DNA of 64,000 nt, taken from assembly GCA_903848935.1 (NCBI GenBank), contig CAINHO010000033.1:45340-109339 (forward strand), given 5' to 3'. Of the stretch, positions 1 to 9,315 are shown piece by piece (within the stretch, counting starts at the first letter, position 1; each line of letters opens with the position of its first letter). This DNA is from an uncultured Pseudomonadota bacterium (GTDB taxonomy: Bacteria; Pseudomonadota; Gammaproteobacteria; Methylococcales; Methylomonadaceae). A program made the translations under genes and the position numbers. The notes under the pieces were generated by a model. That model searched no databases and had not been told where the DNA came from. It saw nothing but the letters and a program-made list of their open reading frames with translations.

Positions 1-1000
1 TGACGAAGGTGATTCGGGGACATTCTCTGACCGTATGATTATGGAAGGCGACCCACTTGTTTTAATTGAAGGCATGACGATTGCGGGTTTAGCCGTTGGC
101 GCGACGCAAGGTTATATCTATTTGCGTATCGAATACCCACACGCGCTTGAAATTTTAAACGCGGCAATTGCCAATGCGACAGCAGCAAATTATTTGGGCG
201 AAAACATTCAAGGCAGTGGAAAAACCTTTCATTTAGAAGTGCGTCAAGGTGCAGGCGCGTATGTTTGTGGCGAAGAAACGGCGTTAATGGAAAGTTTAGA
301 AGGAAAACGCGGTTTAGTGCGTTTCAAACCACCACTTCCAGCTATCAGTGGATTATTCGGAAAACCTACCGTTGTGAACAACGTAATTTCATTGGCTTCT
401 GTGCCAGTGATTTTAGACAAAGGCGGCGAATTTTACCGCGACTTCGGCATGGGACGCTCACGCGGCACATTGCCATTGCAATTAGCAGGAAATTTAAAAC
501 ACGCAGGTTTAGTCGAATTAGCTTTCGGCGCGACATTACGCGAAGTGCTTTATGATTTTGGTGGCGGAAGTGCGACTGGTAAACCAATTCGTGCGGTGCA
601 AGTCGGCGGGCCTTTAGGTTCATATTTGCCTGAATCGCAATTTGATACGCCGCTTGATTACGAAGCCTTTGCCGCAATTTGGGCAGTTTTAGGACATGGC
701 GGAATTGTCGCATTTGATGAAACCGTTGATATGGCACAAATGGCAAAATACAGCATGGAATTCTGCGTTGAAGAATCATGCGGAAAATGTACACCTTGCC
801 GAATTGGTTCAACACGCGGTTATGAAGTGATGGATGAAATCGTCAATAAACGCGATTTGGACAAAAACATTCCATTGCTACGTTCGTTGTGCGACACGAT
901 GTTGAACGGTTCACTTTGTGCGATGGGTGGCATGACTCCGTATCCTGTGTTGAGTGCGCTCAATCATTTCCCTGAAGATTTTGGTATCAAAGCCGCTTAA
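1..1000 (+). CDS. fdsB: NAD-dependent formate dehydrogenase, beta (flavin) subunit, 5'-partial
   Basis: Flavin/iron-sulfur subunit of the soluble NAD-dependent molybdenum formate dehydrogenase. It is homologous to complex I NuoF and passes electrons from FdsA to NAD+ in the cytoplasm. Reading is open from base 2 in the same frame, beginning DEGDSGTFSDRMIMEGDP as in NuoF-type proteins. The true start is therefore outside the window and the ATG at 35 is internal. The motif AYVCGEETAL is seen, as is the C-terminal 4Fe-4S site: ESCGKCTPCR supplies three cysteines and SLCAMG the fourth. fdsA follows after 15 bases. NuoF of complex I is the alternative, but the FDH-type partner immediately downstream decides for FdsB. 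Confidence 0.93.
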   Translation, partial: DEGDSGTFSDRMIMEGDPLVLIEGMTIAGLAVGATQGYIYLRIEYPHALEILNAAIANATAANYLGENIQGSGKTFHLEVRQGAGAYVCGEETALMESLEGKRGLVRFKPPLPAISGLFGKPTVVNNVISLASVPVILDKGGEFYRDFGMGRSRGTLPLQLAGNLKHAGLVELAFGATLREVLYDFGGGSATGKPIRAVQVGGPLGSYLPESQFDTPLDYEAFAAIWAVLGHGGIVAFDETVDMAQMAKYSMEFCVEESCGKCTPCRIGSTRGYEVMDEIVNKRDLDKNIPLLRSLCDTMLNGSLCAMGGMTPYPVLSALNHFPEDFGIKAA

Positions 1001-1015
1001 AAAAGGACACTAAAA

Positions 1016-3862
1016 ATGAGCATTGATAAAGACAAAGATTACGGCACGCCAGCAAGTGCCTCCACTGAATTAGTTAATTTAGAAATTGACGGCTTCAAAG
1101 TGACCGTTCCTGCGGGAACGTCTGTGATGCGTGCGGCGGCAAGCATTGGCATTGATATTCCAAAACTTTGCGCGACCGATAGTATCGAACCATTTGGTTC
1201 ATGCCGTTTGTGTGTGGTGCAAATTGAAGGCGGACGCGGTTTGCCAGCCTCATGTACAACACCTGTTTTTGAAGGCATGAAAGCCGTTACGCAAAACCAA
1301 AAACTCGCCGAAGTGCGTCGCGGTGTGATGGAACTTTATATTTCCGACCATCCGTTAGATTGCTTAACCTGTGCGGCAAACGGTGATTGTGAATTACAAG
1401 ACATGGCAGGCGCAGTCGGTTTGCGCGAAGTGCGTTACAAACCTGTTGAAACGCATTTAGGCGCAACAAAAGACACATCAAATCCGTATTTCACGTTTGA
1501 CCCAAGTAAATGTATCGTTTGTTCACGTTGTGTTCGCGCTTGTGAAGAAACACAAGGTACTTTCGCATTAACCATTGACGGACGTGGCTTTGATTCAAAA
1601 GTGTCACCAGGTCAAAACCAAGATTTTTTAAGCTCAGAATGCGTATCATGCGGTGCGTGCGTTCAAGCGTGTCCAACAGCAACATTGATTGAAAATAATG
1701 TTATCGAAAACGGTCAACCTGAACACGCGATTATCACAACTTGCGCGTATTGCGGCGTGGGTTGTTCATTCCGTGCAGAAATGAAAGGCGAGCAAGTCAT
1801 TCGCATGGTGCCAGACAAAAATGGTCAAGCCAATCACGGGCATTCATGTGTCAAAGGACGTTTTGCATTCGGTTACGCAACGCACAAAGACCGAATCACA
1901 AAACCGATGATTCGCGCCAGTATTCAAGATGCTTGGAAAGAAGTTTCTTGGGAAGAAGCTATTAACTACGCCGCTTCTGAAATGAAACGTATCCAAGCAA
2001 AATACGGCAAAGAATCTGTCGGCGGCTTAACTTCATCACGTTGCACCAACGAAGAAGCCTATTTAGTGCAGAAATTGATTCGGGCTGGTTTTGGCAATAA
2101 TAACGTCGATACTTGTGCGCGAGTTTGCCATTCACCGACGGGCTACGGTTTAAAACAAACCCTCGGCGAATCATCTGGCACACAAAATTTTGATTCCATC
2201 ATGAAAGCCGACGTGATTGTTGTCATGGGTGTAAATCCCACTGACGGACATCCTGTGTTTGGTTCGCAAATGAAAAAACGTTTGCGTCAGGGCGCGAAAT
2301 TGATTGTGATTGATCCACGCGAAATTGATTTAGTGAAATCGCCACACATTCAAGCCGATTACCATTTGAAATTGCGTCCAAGTACCAACGTGGCAATCGT
2401 GAATGCGTTGGCGCACGTTATTGTTTCTGAAAATTTAGTTGATGAAGAATTTGTGAATGCACGTTGCGACGTGGCTTCATTTAACAAATGGCGGACTTTT
2501 GTCGCGGACGTGCGTCACGCACCCGAAGCGACTGAATCCATTACAGGCGTTCCAGCGGCAGATATTAGAGCGGCAGCGCGGTTATATGCAACAGGTGGAA
2601 ATGCCGCGTTCCATTACGGTTTAGGCGTAACCGAACACAGCCAAGGTTCAACAACCGTTATCGGTATTGCGAATTTAGCGATGGCAACAGGCAACATTGG
2701 ACGTGATGGCGTGGGTGTAAATCCTTTGCGTGGTCAAAATAACGTACAAGGCTCATGCGATATGGGTTCATTCCCGCATGAATTACCTGGTTATCGCCAC
2801 GTTGCTGACCCTGCAACACACGATTTATTCGAAAAAACATGGAACGCAAAATTAAGTACTAATCCAGGTTTGCGAATTCCAAATATGTTTGATGCGGCAT
2901 TAGATGGCACGTTCATGGGTTTGTATTGTGAAGGTGAAGACATCGCGCAATCTGACCCAGATATTACACATGTTCACGCCGCGTTGCGGGCGATGGAATG
3001 CGTTATTGTGCAAGATATTTTCTTGAATGAAACGGCGAAATTCGCACACGTTTTCTTACCGGGCGCGTCGTTCTTGGAGAAAACAGGCACATTCACCAAC
3101 GCCGAACGCCGTATTTCACCGGTCAGAAAAGTCATGCGTCCGCTTGCAGGTTATGCTGATTGGGAAGTGACGCAATTGTTATCGAACGCACTCGGTTATC
3201 CAATGAATTATTCAAATCCATCTGAAATCATGGATGAAATTGCCAGTTTAATTCCAAGTTTCACGGGTGTGAGTTATGCGAAAATTGATGAATTAGGCAG
3301 CATTCAATGGCCTTGCAATGACGACGCTCCAGAAGGTACGCCTGTTATGCACACGACAGAATTTTTGCGTGATGACGGTAAAGGTTTATTCATGCTGACC
3401 GAATATGTACCGACGACTGAAAAAATTACGCCGATGTTCCCGTTAATTTTAACGACGGGACGGATTTTGTCGCAATACAACGTCGGCGCACAAACTCGTC
3501 GTACTGAAAATAATGCGTGGCATTCGGAAGATCGTTTGGAAATTCATCCGCATGATGCTCAAGATCGCGGTATTAACGATGGCGATTCGGTGGGCATTAA
3601 AAGTCGAGTGGGTGAAACCGTGTTACACGCGATTGTAACCGACAGAGTGCAACCTGGTGTCGTTTATACCACGTTTCATTTCCCTGAATCAGGCGCGAAC
3701 GTGATTACAACGGACAACGGCGATTGGGCAACAAACTGCCCTGAATATAAAGTCACGGCGGTGCAAATTACCAAAGTAACCCAAAGTTCAGAATGGCAAC
3801 AAGGTTATCGCGCCTTCACTGAAAACCAACTCGATTTGTTAGCGCAAGCATCGAATGTCTAA
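1016..3862 (+). CDS. fdsA: NAD-dependent formate dehydrogenase, alpha (catalytic Mo) subunit
   Basis: Oxidises formate to CO2 at a bis-MGD molybdenum centre. Domain order over 948 residues: a NuoG-like 2Fe-2S domain (cysteines in KLCATDS, SCRLC, ASCTTP), a His/Cys cluster segment (HPLDCLTCAANGDCEL), two 4Fe-4S motifs (CIVCSRCVRAC and CVSCGACVQACP), a further CAYCGVGC cluster at the start of the molybdopterin domain, then the catalytic domain and the C-terminal dinucleotide-binding domain. The Mo ligand is Cys371 in ARVCHSP, so the enzyme uses cysteine rather than selenocysteine. Length is usual for FdsA. The 3' end overlaps fdhD by 8 bases, which suggests translational coupling. Confidence 0.96.
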   Translation: MSIDKDKDYGTPASASTELVNLEIDGFKVTVPAGTSVMRAAASIGIDIPKLCATDSIEPFGSCRLCVVQIEGGRGLPASCTTPVFEGMKAVTQNQKLAEVRRGVMELYISDHPLDCLTCAANGDCELQDMAGAVGLREVRYKPVETHLGATKDTSNPYFTFDPSKCIVCSRCVRACEETQGTFALTIDGRGFDSKVSPGQNQDFLSSECVSCGACVQACPTATLIENNVIENGQPEHAIITTCAYCGVGCSFRAEMKGEQVIRMVPDKNGQANHGHSCVKGRFAFGYATHKDRITKPMIRASIQDAWKEVSWEEAINYAASEMKRIQAKYGKESVGGLTSSRCTNEEAYLVQKLIRAGFGNNNVDTCARVCHSPTGYGLKQTLGESSGTQNFDSIMKADVIVVMGVNPTDGHPVFGSQMKKRLRQGAKLIVIDPREIDLVKSPHIQADYHLKLRPSTNVAIVNALAHVIVSENLVDEEFVNARCDVASFNKWRTFVADVRHAPEATESITGVPAADIRAAARLYATGGNAAFHYGLGVTEHSQGSTTVIGIANLAMATGNIGRDGVGVNPLRGQNNVQGSCDMGSFPHELPGYRHVADPATHDLFEKTWNAKLSTNPGLRIPNMFDAALDGTFMGLYCEGEDIAQSDPDITHVHAALRAMECVIVQDIFLNETAKFAHVFLPGASFLEKTGTFTNAERRISPVRKVMRPLAGYADWEVTQLLSNALGYPMNYSNPSEIMDEIASLIPSFTGVSYAKIDELGSIQWPCNDDAPEGTPVMHTTEFLRDDGKGLFMLTEYVPTTEKITPMFPLILTTGRILSQYNVGAQTRRTENNAWHSEDRLEIHPHDAQDRGINDGDSVGIKSRVGETVLHAIVTDRVQPGVVYTTFHFPESGANVITTDNGDWATNCPEYKVTAVQITKVTQSSEWQQGYRAFTENQLDLLAQASNV

Positions 3863-4691
3863 CGACGCATTTTTAGCCTCGGTTTTAGAATTGGGCTGGT
3901 CGAGTTACCAGTCTGTTCCTGTGACACGTTGTAAAAATGGTCAACACGTCGAAACTGATGATTTTGTTGCAGAAGAAGTGCCAGTGGTTTTGATGTATAA
4001 CGGCGTTTCACACGTCGTTATGCTGACAACGCCGACAAATTTAGAAGATTTCGCGCTGGGTTTTAGTTTAACTGAAGGCATTATTGCTAACGTAGCAGAA
4101 TTAGAATCGGCAAAAGTTTATCAGCGTTCAAACGGCATCGAAGTTCAGTTAAAAATCCCCGACGCGCGTTTTCAGTGTCTCGCCGACAAAGGACGTAATT
4201 TAACAGGTCGCACGGGTTGTGGTTTATGTGGTGCGACGACGTTAAAACAAGCGATTAAGCCAACACGTTCTGTTTCTGGCGAATTAAAAATTACTGCTGC
4301 ACAATTAACATTCGCGTTACAAAGTTTGTCCGAACATCAAAAGCTCAATCAATTGACGGGCGCGATTCATGCAGTTGCATGGGTTGAACCCGAAAAAGGC
4401 ATTGTCGAATTACGCGAAGATGTGGGGCGACACAATGCGCTTGATAAATTGATTGGCGCATTGCTCAAACGTGATACAGATTTTGGTGCGGGTTTTATGA
4501 TTACCACCAGTCGTGCAAGTTATGAAATGGTGCAAAAAGCGACTGCCGTGGGCGTGACAGTTTTAGTTGCGATTTCTGCACCGACGGCATTAGCGATTCG
4601 GTTAGCACAAGAATCCGGTTTAACTTTAATTGGGTTTGCGCGGGATAATTCTTGCGTGATTTATAGCCATTCAGAAAGGTTCAAAAAATGA
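3855..4691 (+). CDS. fdhD: FdhD/FdsC sulfurtransferase for formate dehydrogenase
   Basis: Delivers sulfur to the molybdenum cofactor of formate dehydrogenase and is needed for activity of FdsA. The 278-residue protein has the family's CxxC motif in GRTGCGLCGAT and the later GRHNALDKLIGAL segment typical of FdhD. It starts inside the end of fdsA and its TGA overlaps the ATG of the following P460-family gene, so three genes in a row are packed with overlaps. The gene occupies the fdsC slot of the usual fdsGBACD order. Confidence 0.95.
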   Translation: MSNDAFLASVLELGWSSYQSVPVTRCKNGQHVETDDFVAEEVPVVLMYNGVSHVVMLTTPTNLEDFALGFSLTEGIIANVAELESAKVYQRSNGIEVQLKIPDARFQCLADKGRNLTGRTGCGLCGATTLKQAIKPTRSVSGELKITAAQLTFALQSLSEHQKLNQLTGAIHAVAWVEPEKGIVELREDVGRHNALDKLIGALLKRDTDFGAGFMITTSRASYEMVQKATAVGVTVLVAISAPTALAIRLAQESGLTLIGFARDNSCVIYSHSERFKK

Positions 4692-5149
4692 AAAAAATAG
4701 TTTTAACAACTTTATTACTTGGTTTATCGTTTAGCGCATTCGCTGAACAACCTATCGGTGAATACAAAAACTGGCGTTTACTTTCAATTTCGCATCGCAC
4801 GGATAAACAAACCTTGCGAGCAATTTTAGGTAACGATGCCGCCATTGAATCAGCACGCGCTGGCAAACTTAATCCGTGGGCAGAAGGTAGCATTTTAGCC
4901 AAAGTGAAATGGAAAGAATCTATACATAAAAATTGGGTGGCAGCGATTGTACCAGGTGAATTTGAAGCCGCCGAAGCGATGGTGAAAGATTCTAAAAAGT
5001 ACGCTAGTACAGGTGGTTGGGGTTTCGGAAAATGGCAAGACAACAATTTAGTTATGTTTGACGAAGCCAAATCAAAAGAATGTTTTGCGTGTCACATGGC
5101 GGCAGAACAAAAAAATGATTACGTTTTCACGCATTCTGCATTGCAATAA
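4688..5149 (+). CDS. Cytochrome P460-family c-type cytochrome
   Basis: Periplasmic haem protein of the cytochrome P460/cytochrome c'-beta family (153 residues). Seen: a signal peptide (MKKIVLTTLLLGLSFSAFA) and one haem-c site near the C-terminus, Cys132-Phe-Ala-Cys135-His136, followed by the family's terminal DYVFT segment. True P460 cytochromes carry a lysine-haem cross-link and oxidise hydroxylamine or bind NO; c'-beta members lack it. Lysines in the AKVKWKES stretch are candidates, but sequence reading alone cannot place the protein in either group. The start codon overlaps the fdhD stop (ATGA). A P460 gene between fdhD and fdsD is not part of the normal fds operon, and being exported it cannot be a subunit of the cytoplasmic enzyme. 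Confidence 0.85.
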   Translation: MKKIVLTTLLLGLSFSAFAEQPIGEYKNWRLLSISHRTDKQTLRAILGNDAAIESARAGKLNPWAEGSILAKVKWKESIHKNWVAAIVPGEFEAAEAMVKDSKKYASTGGWGFGKWQDNNLVMFDEAKSKECFACHMAAEQKNDYVFTHSALQ

Positions 5150-5166
5150 AACTTGGAGAATACAAA

Positions 5167-5388
5167 ATGAGTATGAAAATTGAAAAATTAGTCAAAATGG
5201 CGAACGACATCAGTGCATTTTTTGATGCCGATCCCGATAAAACAATCGCAGCGGCTGGCGTAAAAAATCACATTTCACGTTCATGGGAATTAAGAATGCG
5301 CCAAGCGATTGTTGAACATTTACAAAATCACGATGGTGAAGGTTTATCGCCTTTAGCAAAAACAGCGGTGGCTCAAATTACAGTTTAG
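5167..5388 (+). CDS. fdsD: Formate dehydrogenase delta subunit
   Basis: Small cytoplasmic protein of the FdsD family that supports assembly or activity of soluble formate dehydrogenase. At 73 residues it shows the characteristic pattern: VKMANDISAFFDADPD, then a helix with NHISRSWELRMRQAIVEHL and a C-terminal GLSPLAKTAV. A TTGGAGAAT ribosome-binding site lies just upstream; a second start two codons in is possible. It is the last gene of the operon, followed by a strong terminator. Confidence 0.9.
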   Translation: MSMKIEKLVKMANDISAFFDADPDKTIAAAGVKNHISRSWELRMRQAIVEHLQNHDGEGLSPLAKTAVAQITV

Positions 5389-5414
5389 TTTTTCGTTTTA
5401 ATTGGGATTGAAAC

Positions 5415-5438
5415 AGCAGACTTCGGTCTGCTTTTTTT
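5415..5438 (+). terminator. Rho-independent terminator of the fds operon
   Basis: Seven-base-pair stem AGCAGAC / GTCTGCT closed by a TTCG tetraloop and followed by seven T residues. It lies 26 bases after fdsD and in front of a convergent gene. Confidence 0.9.
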
Positions 5439-5442
5439 ATGC

Positions 5443-7029
5443 TTAAAATTTTGGTACAGCGGCTAATAATTTTTGCGTATAAGGATGTTTTGGTGCGGTG
5501 AGAACTTGTTTAACATCGCCCTGCTCTACAATTTTCCCTTGATACATTACGGCAACATCGTCCGCAATTTCTGCCACTACGCCCAAATCATGCGTAATAA
5601 ACAAATAACTCATGCCTTGTTCACGTTGCAACATTTTCAATAATTGAATAATTTGCGCCTGCACCGAAACATCTAACGCGCTGGTAGGTTCGTCACAAAT
5701 AATCACTTTCGGTTCAACGGCTAATGCTCGCGCAATACAAATTCGTTGACGTTGTCCACCGGAAAATTCATGCGGATAACGGTACATCGCATCTTCAGGT
5801 AATTCGACCCGCAACAATAAATTCCGCACGCGATTTTCACGTTCAACCACAGACATTTCGGGACGCAAAGCCTGTAACCCTTCGGCAATAATGTCACCAA
5901 CCAACATTCGTGGATTCATCGACGAAAACGGGTCTTGAAACACGATTTGAATGGCGGCACGTTGTTTACGCAAAGCCTCGCCAGTCAGGGAATGCAAGGC
6001 GATTCCGTCTAAAAAAACTTCACCGCCACTCGATGGAATCAAATGCAATAACGCTTTGCCCAATGTCGTTTTGCCACAACCCGATTCACCAACCAACGCC
6101 AATGTTTTACCGCGTTGCAACGAAAAACTCACGCCATCAACCGCTCGTACATAATCTACCACTCGCTTTAAAATTCCTTTTCGAATCGGATAATGACAGT
6201 GAAAATTTTGAACTTTTAATAACGCAGGTTTGACGGTGATTTCTTTATTTTTGCAACTTTTCATCGACGGCAACGCTGCGACTAATTTTTGCGTGTAAGG
6301 ATGTTGGGGATTTTGAAACAGTTCTTTTCCGTCGCCCGTTTCGACGATTTTTCCGTTTTGCATCACCGCGACACGATTTGCAATACTTGAAACCAACGCT
6401 AAATCGTGACTTATCAACCATAACGCCATGCCCGTTTGCGCTTGGATATTTTTGAGTAGTTCTAAAATTTGCGCTTGAATCGTCACATCTAATGCGGTGG
6501 TCGGTTCGTCAGCAATCAACAAATCAGGTTTTCCCGCAAGAGCAATCGCAATCATCACGCGCTGACGTTGTCCGCCCGAAAGTTGATGCGGATAATCTTT
6601 GACACGTTGCGCGGCATTGGGCAATTCAACCTGTTGTAACAATTCAACGACGCGTTGCTTAAGTTCTGTTTTTGAAAGTTCAAAATGCAGATTTAAAACT
6701 TCGGCAATTTGCTGACCAATTGTCATCACAGGATTTAACGACGCAATTGGGTCTTGAAAAATAATCGCAATCCGTCGTCCACGAATTTTGCACCAATTTT
6801 TTTCAGAAAGTTGCGATAAATTTTCGTTTTGCAAACGCATCGAATCACATTCAATAATCGCGTTATGCGGTAACAAATTTAACGCCGCCAATGCTGTCAT
6901 TGATTTGCCTGAACCCGATTCGCCCACTAATGCAAAAGTTTCACCAGCATAAATTTCAAAACTAATGTTATCGACGACAAGCGTCTCGCCAAACCGAACC
7001 GTTAAATCGTTGACCGCAAATAAACTCAT
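5443..7029 (-). CDS. Double-ATPase peptide/nickel-type ABC transporter protein (YejF-like)
   Basis: Two fused ABC ATPase domains (528 residues) of the oligopeptide/nickel importer class, as in YejF. First domain: Walker A GESGSGKSMTA, signature LSGGQRQRVMIA, Walker B LLIADEPT. Second domain: Walker A GESGCGKTTLG, signature FSGGQRQRICIARA, Walker B VIICDEPTSALD. Each half carries the C-terminal extension typical of Opp/Dpp ATPases (GDGKELFQNPQHPYT and KQVLTAPKHPYT). No permease or binding-protein gene is adjacent, so the substrate cannot be inferred. Its ATG overlaps the stop of the upstream esterase gene (ATGA). Confidence 0.88.
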   Translation of the reverse strand: MSLFAVNDLTVRFGETLVVDNISFEIYAGETFALVGESGSGKSMTALAALNLLPHNAIIECDSMRLQNENLSQLSEKNWCKIRGRRIAIIFQDPIASLNPVMTIGQQIAEVLNLHFELSKTELKQRVVELLQQVELPNAAQRVKDYPHQLSGGQRQRVMIAIALAGKPDLLIADEPTTALDVTIQAQILELLKNIQAQTGMALWLISHDLALVSSIANRVAVMQNGKIVETGDGKELFQNPQHPYTQKLVAALPSMKSCKNKEITVKPALLKVQNFHCHYPIRKGILKRVVDYVRAVDGVSFSLQRGKTLALVGESGCGKTTLGKALLHLIPSSGGEVFLDGIALHSLTGEALRKQRAAIQIVFQDPFSSMNPRMLVGDIIAEGLQALRPEMSVVERENRVRNLLLRVELPEDAMYRYPHEFSGGQRQRICIARALAVEPKVIICDEPTSALDVSVQAQIIQLLKMLQREQGMSYLFITHDLGVVAEIADDVAVMYQGKIVEQGDVKQVLTAPKHPYTQKLLAAVPKF

Positions 7030-7757
7030 TTAAAAACCGTGTTTACAAACGCCGCAATATGTTCAATTTCTTCGACACACAAACTGTGTTCCATTACATA
7101 ATCGTGCCATTGAATCGGATAACCCATTGCTTTCAATCCATCAAATGCAGCTTTGCCCGTTTCAATCGCTACTACCGAATCAATAATGCCATGCGCCATA
7201 AAAATGGGCGTGTGATTATTGGCTTCGGTACGTTGCGTTTTCAAACTGTCCAATGTTGGTAAATACGCCGATAACGCAATAATTCCAGCCAATGGCTGAT
7301 TAAAACGTAAACCTGTATGCAACGCTAAAACCCCACCTTGTGAAAATCCAACTAACAAAATATTTTTCGACGGAATGCCACGGTCAATTTCTTTTTGAAT
7401 CAGTTGGTCGATAAGTTTTTCTGAACGTTCAATGCCTGCGAAATCAACTTCTCGATTTAATTCATTCATGCTCAAAATATCGTACCATGCACGCATTTCT
7501 GCACCGTTGTTCACCGTGATTTTTTGGATCGGCGCGTGCGGAAAAATAAATTTAATACTCGATGAATCAATCAAATGTAATTCTGGCACAATGCCTTCAA
7601 AATCATGTCCGTTTGCGCCCAAACCATGCAACCAAATGACTGAATACTTGTGCGTCGAAGTCGCAGGAATCTCAATAGTTTCAAACGCGAAAGCGTTTTG
7701 CTGTGTCATAACTAACCCCAAAATCAATGTAAGAAAAATTTTTGCGAAATGTAGCAT
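7026..7757 (-). CDS. Alpha/beta-hydrolase, phospholipase/carboxylesterase family
   Basis: Serine hydrolase of the carboxylesterase/acyl-protein thioesterase family (COG0400 type), 243 residues. Seen: the nucleophile elbow GFSQGG, the oxyanion-side WLHGLGANGHDF, the acid region HGIIDSVV and a catalytic-His segment YVMEHSLC. The N-terminus MLHFAKIFLTLILGLVMTQQ looks like a signal peptide, unusual because most relatives are cytoplasmic; the exported protein would be periplasmic. It sits between thiE (3-base gap) and the YejF-like gene (overlap). Substrate unknown. Confidence 0.85.
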   Translation of the reverse strand: MLHFAKIFLTLILGLVMTQQNAFAFETIEIPATSTHKYSVIWLHGLGANGHDFEGIVPELHLIDSSSIKFIFPHAPIQKITVNNGAEMRAWYDILSMNELNREVDFAGIERSEKLIDQLIQKEIDRGIPSKNILLVGFSQGGVLALHTGLRFNQPLAGIIALSAYLPTLDSLKTQRTEANNHTPIFMAHGIIDSVVAIETGKAAFDGLKAMGYPIQWHDYVMEHSLCVEEIEHIAAFVNTVFK

Positions 7758-7760
7758 TTT

Positions 7761-8384
7761 TTAGTGACTGCCTTGTGAAAATAACCCGCAATAATCCCGC
7801 GCTGCCGTTTTAGAATCATCCGTCATCAACCCACCAATTACCGCCAATAAATCCGCGCCTGCGTTCAATAATGACGCGCCATTTTCGGGCAAAATTCCAC
7901 CAATCGCTACAATCGGCAATGCTAAAACTCTTTTAGCAGCAGTTAATGTGCCGATTTCAGCAGGCGCAGCAAGTGGTTTTGAATTCGAGGTAAAAAATCG
8001 CCCAAATGCCACATAATTCGCGCCTTTTTTTTCAGCTTCCATCGCACGTTCGAGTGAGTTATAACACGACACGCCAATAATCGCCGATTCCCCTAAACAC
8101 TGACGCGCCGCTGAAATAGAACCATCGTCCACGCCTAAATGCACACCATCTGCCTCAATCTTTTCGGCAAGTTTTACATTATCGTTAATGATGAGCGGGA
8201 CGTTATAGACGTGGCAAAGTTCGAGTAATTTGCACGCCAAGTCCGTCGCATCATTTAAACCTTTCTCGCGATACTGCACTACACACGCCCCACCTTTCAA
8301 CACAGCTTCCGTGAATTTCAAAATTTCGTTCGACGTTTTGCCTTCGGGTGTAATTGCATAAAGTCCGCGTTTTGGCATCAACAT
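7761..8384 (-). CDS. thiE: Thiamine-phosphate synthase
   Basis: Condenses HMP-pyrophosphate with the thiazole phosphate to give thiamine monophosphate. The 207-residue TIM barrel shows VVQYREKGLND, the metal- and pyrophosphate-binding GVHLGVDD and the phosphate loops ANYVAFGRFF and IVAIGGILPENG. The start ATG directly follows the thiD stop codon (TAAATG), so the two thiamine genes are coupled. No TPP riboswitch was seen upstream of the pair. Confidence 0.95.
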   Translation of the reverse strand: MLMPKRGLYAITPEGKTSNEILKFTEAVLKGGACVVQYREKGLNDATDLACKLLELCHVYNVPLIINDNVKLAEKIEADGVHLGVDDGSISAARQCLGESAIIGVSCYNSLERAMEAEKKGANYVAFGRFFTSNSKPLAAPAEIGTLTAAKRVLALPIVAIGGILPENGASLLNAGADLLAVIGGLMTDDSKTAARDYCGLFSQGSH

Positions 8385-9170
8385 TTATTCATCTCTCCAA
8401 AAAAAACGATTCGGATTTGACTGCCCTGCCCCCGTTTTATACGCGGTTTGCAAACAGTTCCAAGTGTATTCTTGCGCGTCGTTTATGGCTTGCAATGGTT
8501 CAACGCCGTGCGCGAATAATGCCGCAATACTCGCTGCTAATGTACAACCTGAACCGTGATATTTCGACGGCAATCTTGCCCAAGTATAATTTTCTGGATG
8601 CAGATAATTAAACAGCCGATTTTCCACGCTTTCCGTCGCTTCATCTGCACCGGTAATCAAAACGTACTCGCAGCCGTATTCCAACAAACGCGCACCGCAC
8701 GCTTCAATATCGTTCAAACCCGTTAAACGCCGCGCTTCTTGACAATTCGGCGTTAAAACCGTCGTTAATGGCAACAACAATTCACGCATCAAATTTATCA
8801 AATCTTCATTCGCCAAATCCGTTCCGCCACCTGCCGCTAAAATTGGATCTAAAACCACCGGAATCAACGGATAACGTTTCACAATGTCATAAATAATTTG
8901 TACTGTGTCGATATGACCAATCAGTCCAATTTTAAAAGCGTGAACCGGCAAATCACACAACAACATTTCTGCTTGCCGAATAAGATTATCGGGGTTTTGC
9001 GGCACAATTTCTGCTACATTTCGAGTATCTTGCGCTGTTAAACAAGTGATAATACTCGCCGCATGACAATGATGACTGGTAATTGTTTCAATATCTGCCT
9101 GAATTCCAGCACCACCACATGGGTCGTGACCAGAAAATGAAACGACGACTGGACGCTGAGTATTATTCAT
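8385..9170 (-). CDS. thiD: Hydroxymethylpyrimidine/phosphomethylpyrimidine kinase
   Basis: Phosphorylates HMP and HMP-phosphate for thiamine synthesis (ribokinase fold). Seen: the N-terminal SGHDPCGGAGIQADI, VLDPILAAGGG and the C-terminal catalytic region YHGSGCTLAASIAA. The start at 9170 gives 261 residues and has TAAGGG four bases upstream. An in-frame ATG at 9194 would add eight residues and cannot be excluded. First gene of the minus-strand group thiD-thiE-esterase-ABC ATPase, diverging from the chemoreceptor gene. Confidence 0.93.
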   Translation of the reverse strand: MNNTQRPVVVSFSGHDPCGGAGIQADIETITSHHCHAASIITCLTAQDTRNVAEIVPQNPDNLIRQAEMLLCDLPVHAFKIGLIGHIDTVQIIYDIVKRYPLIPVVLDPILAAGGGTDLANEDLINLMRELLLPLTTVLTPNCQEARRLTGLNDIEACGARLLEYGCEYVLITGADEATESVENRLFNYLHPENYTWARLPSKYHGSGCTLAASIAALFAHGVEPLQAINDAQEYTWNCLQTAYKTGAGQSNPNRFFWRDE

Positions 9171-9315
9171 AAAACCCTTAAAGTGTTTAGCCATAAAAAA
9201 TGCTGCTCTGCCAGCAAGTGTTCGCTACTATTTTGAACAATTTGAACAACTCGCGGCGTGGTAAAATTAACGCTTTTTTGAAAACCAATTTTAACCTTTA
9301 ACCAAAAATTAAAAT

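Noticed and set aside
2100..2135. Selenocysteine form of formate dehydrogenase
   Set aside because: The active-site codon is TGC (Cys371) and the frame contains no in-frame TGA.
9195..9315. Possible TPP riboswitch upstream of thiD/thiE
   Set aside because: The region is short, and neither the CTGAGA nor the later conserved thi-box segment is present on the minus strand.
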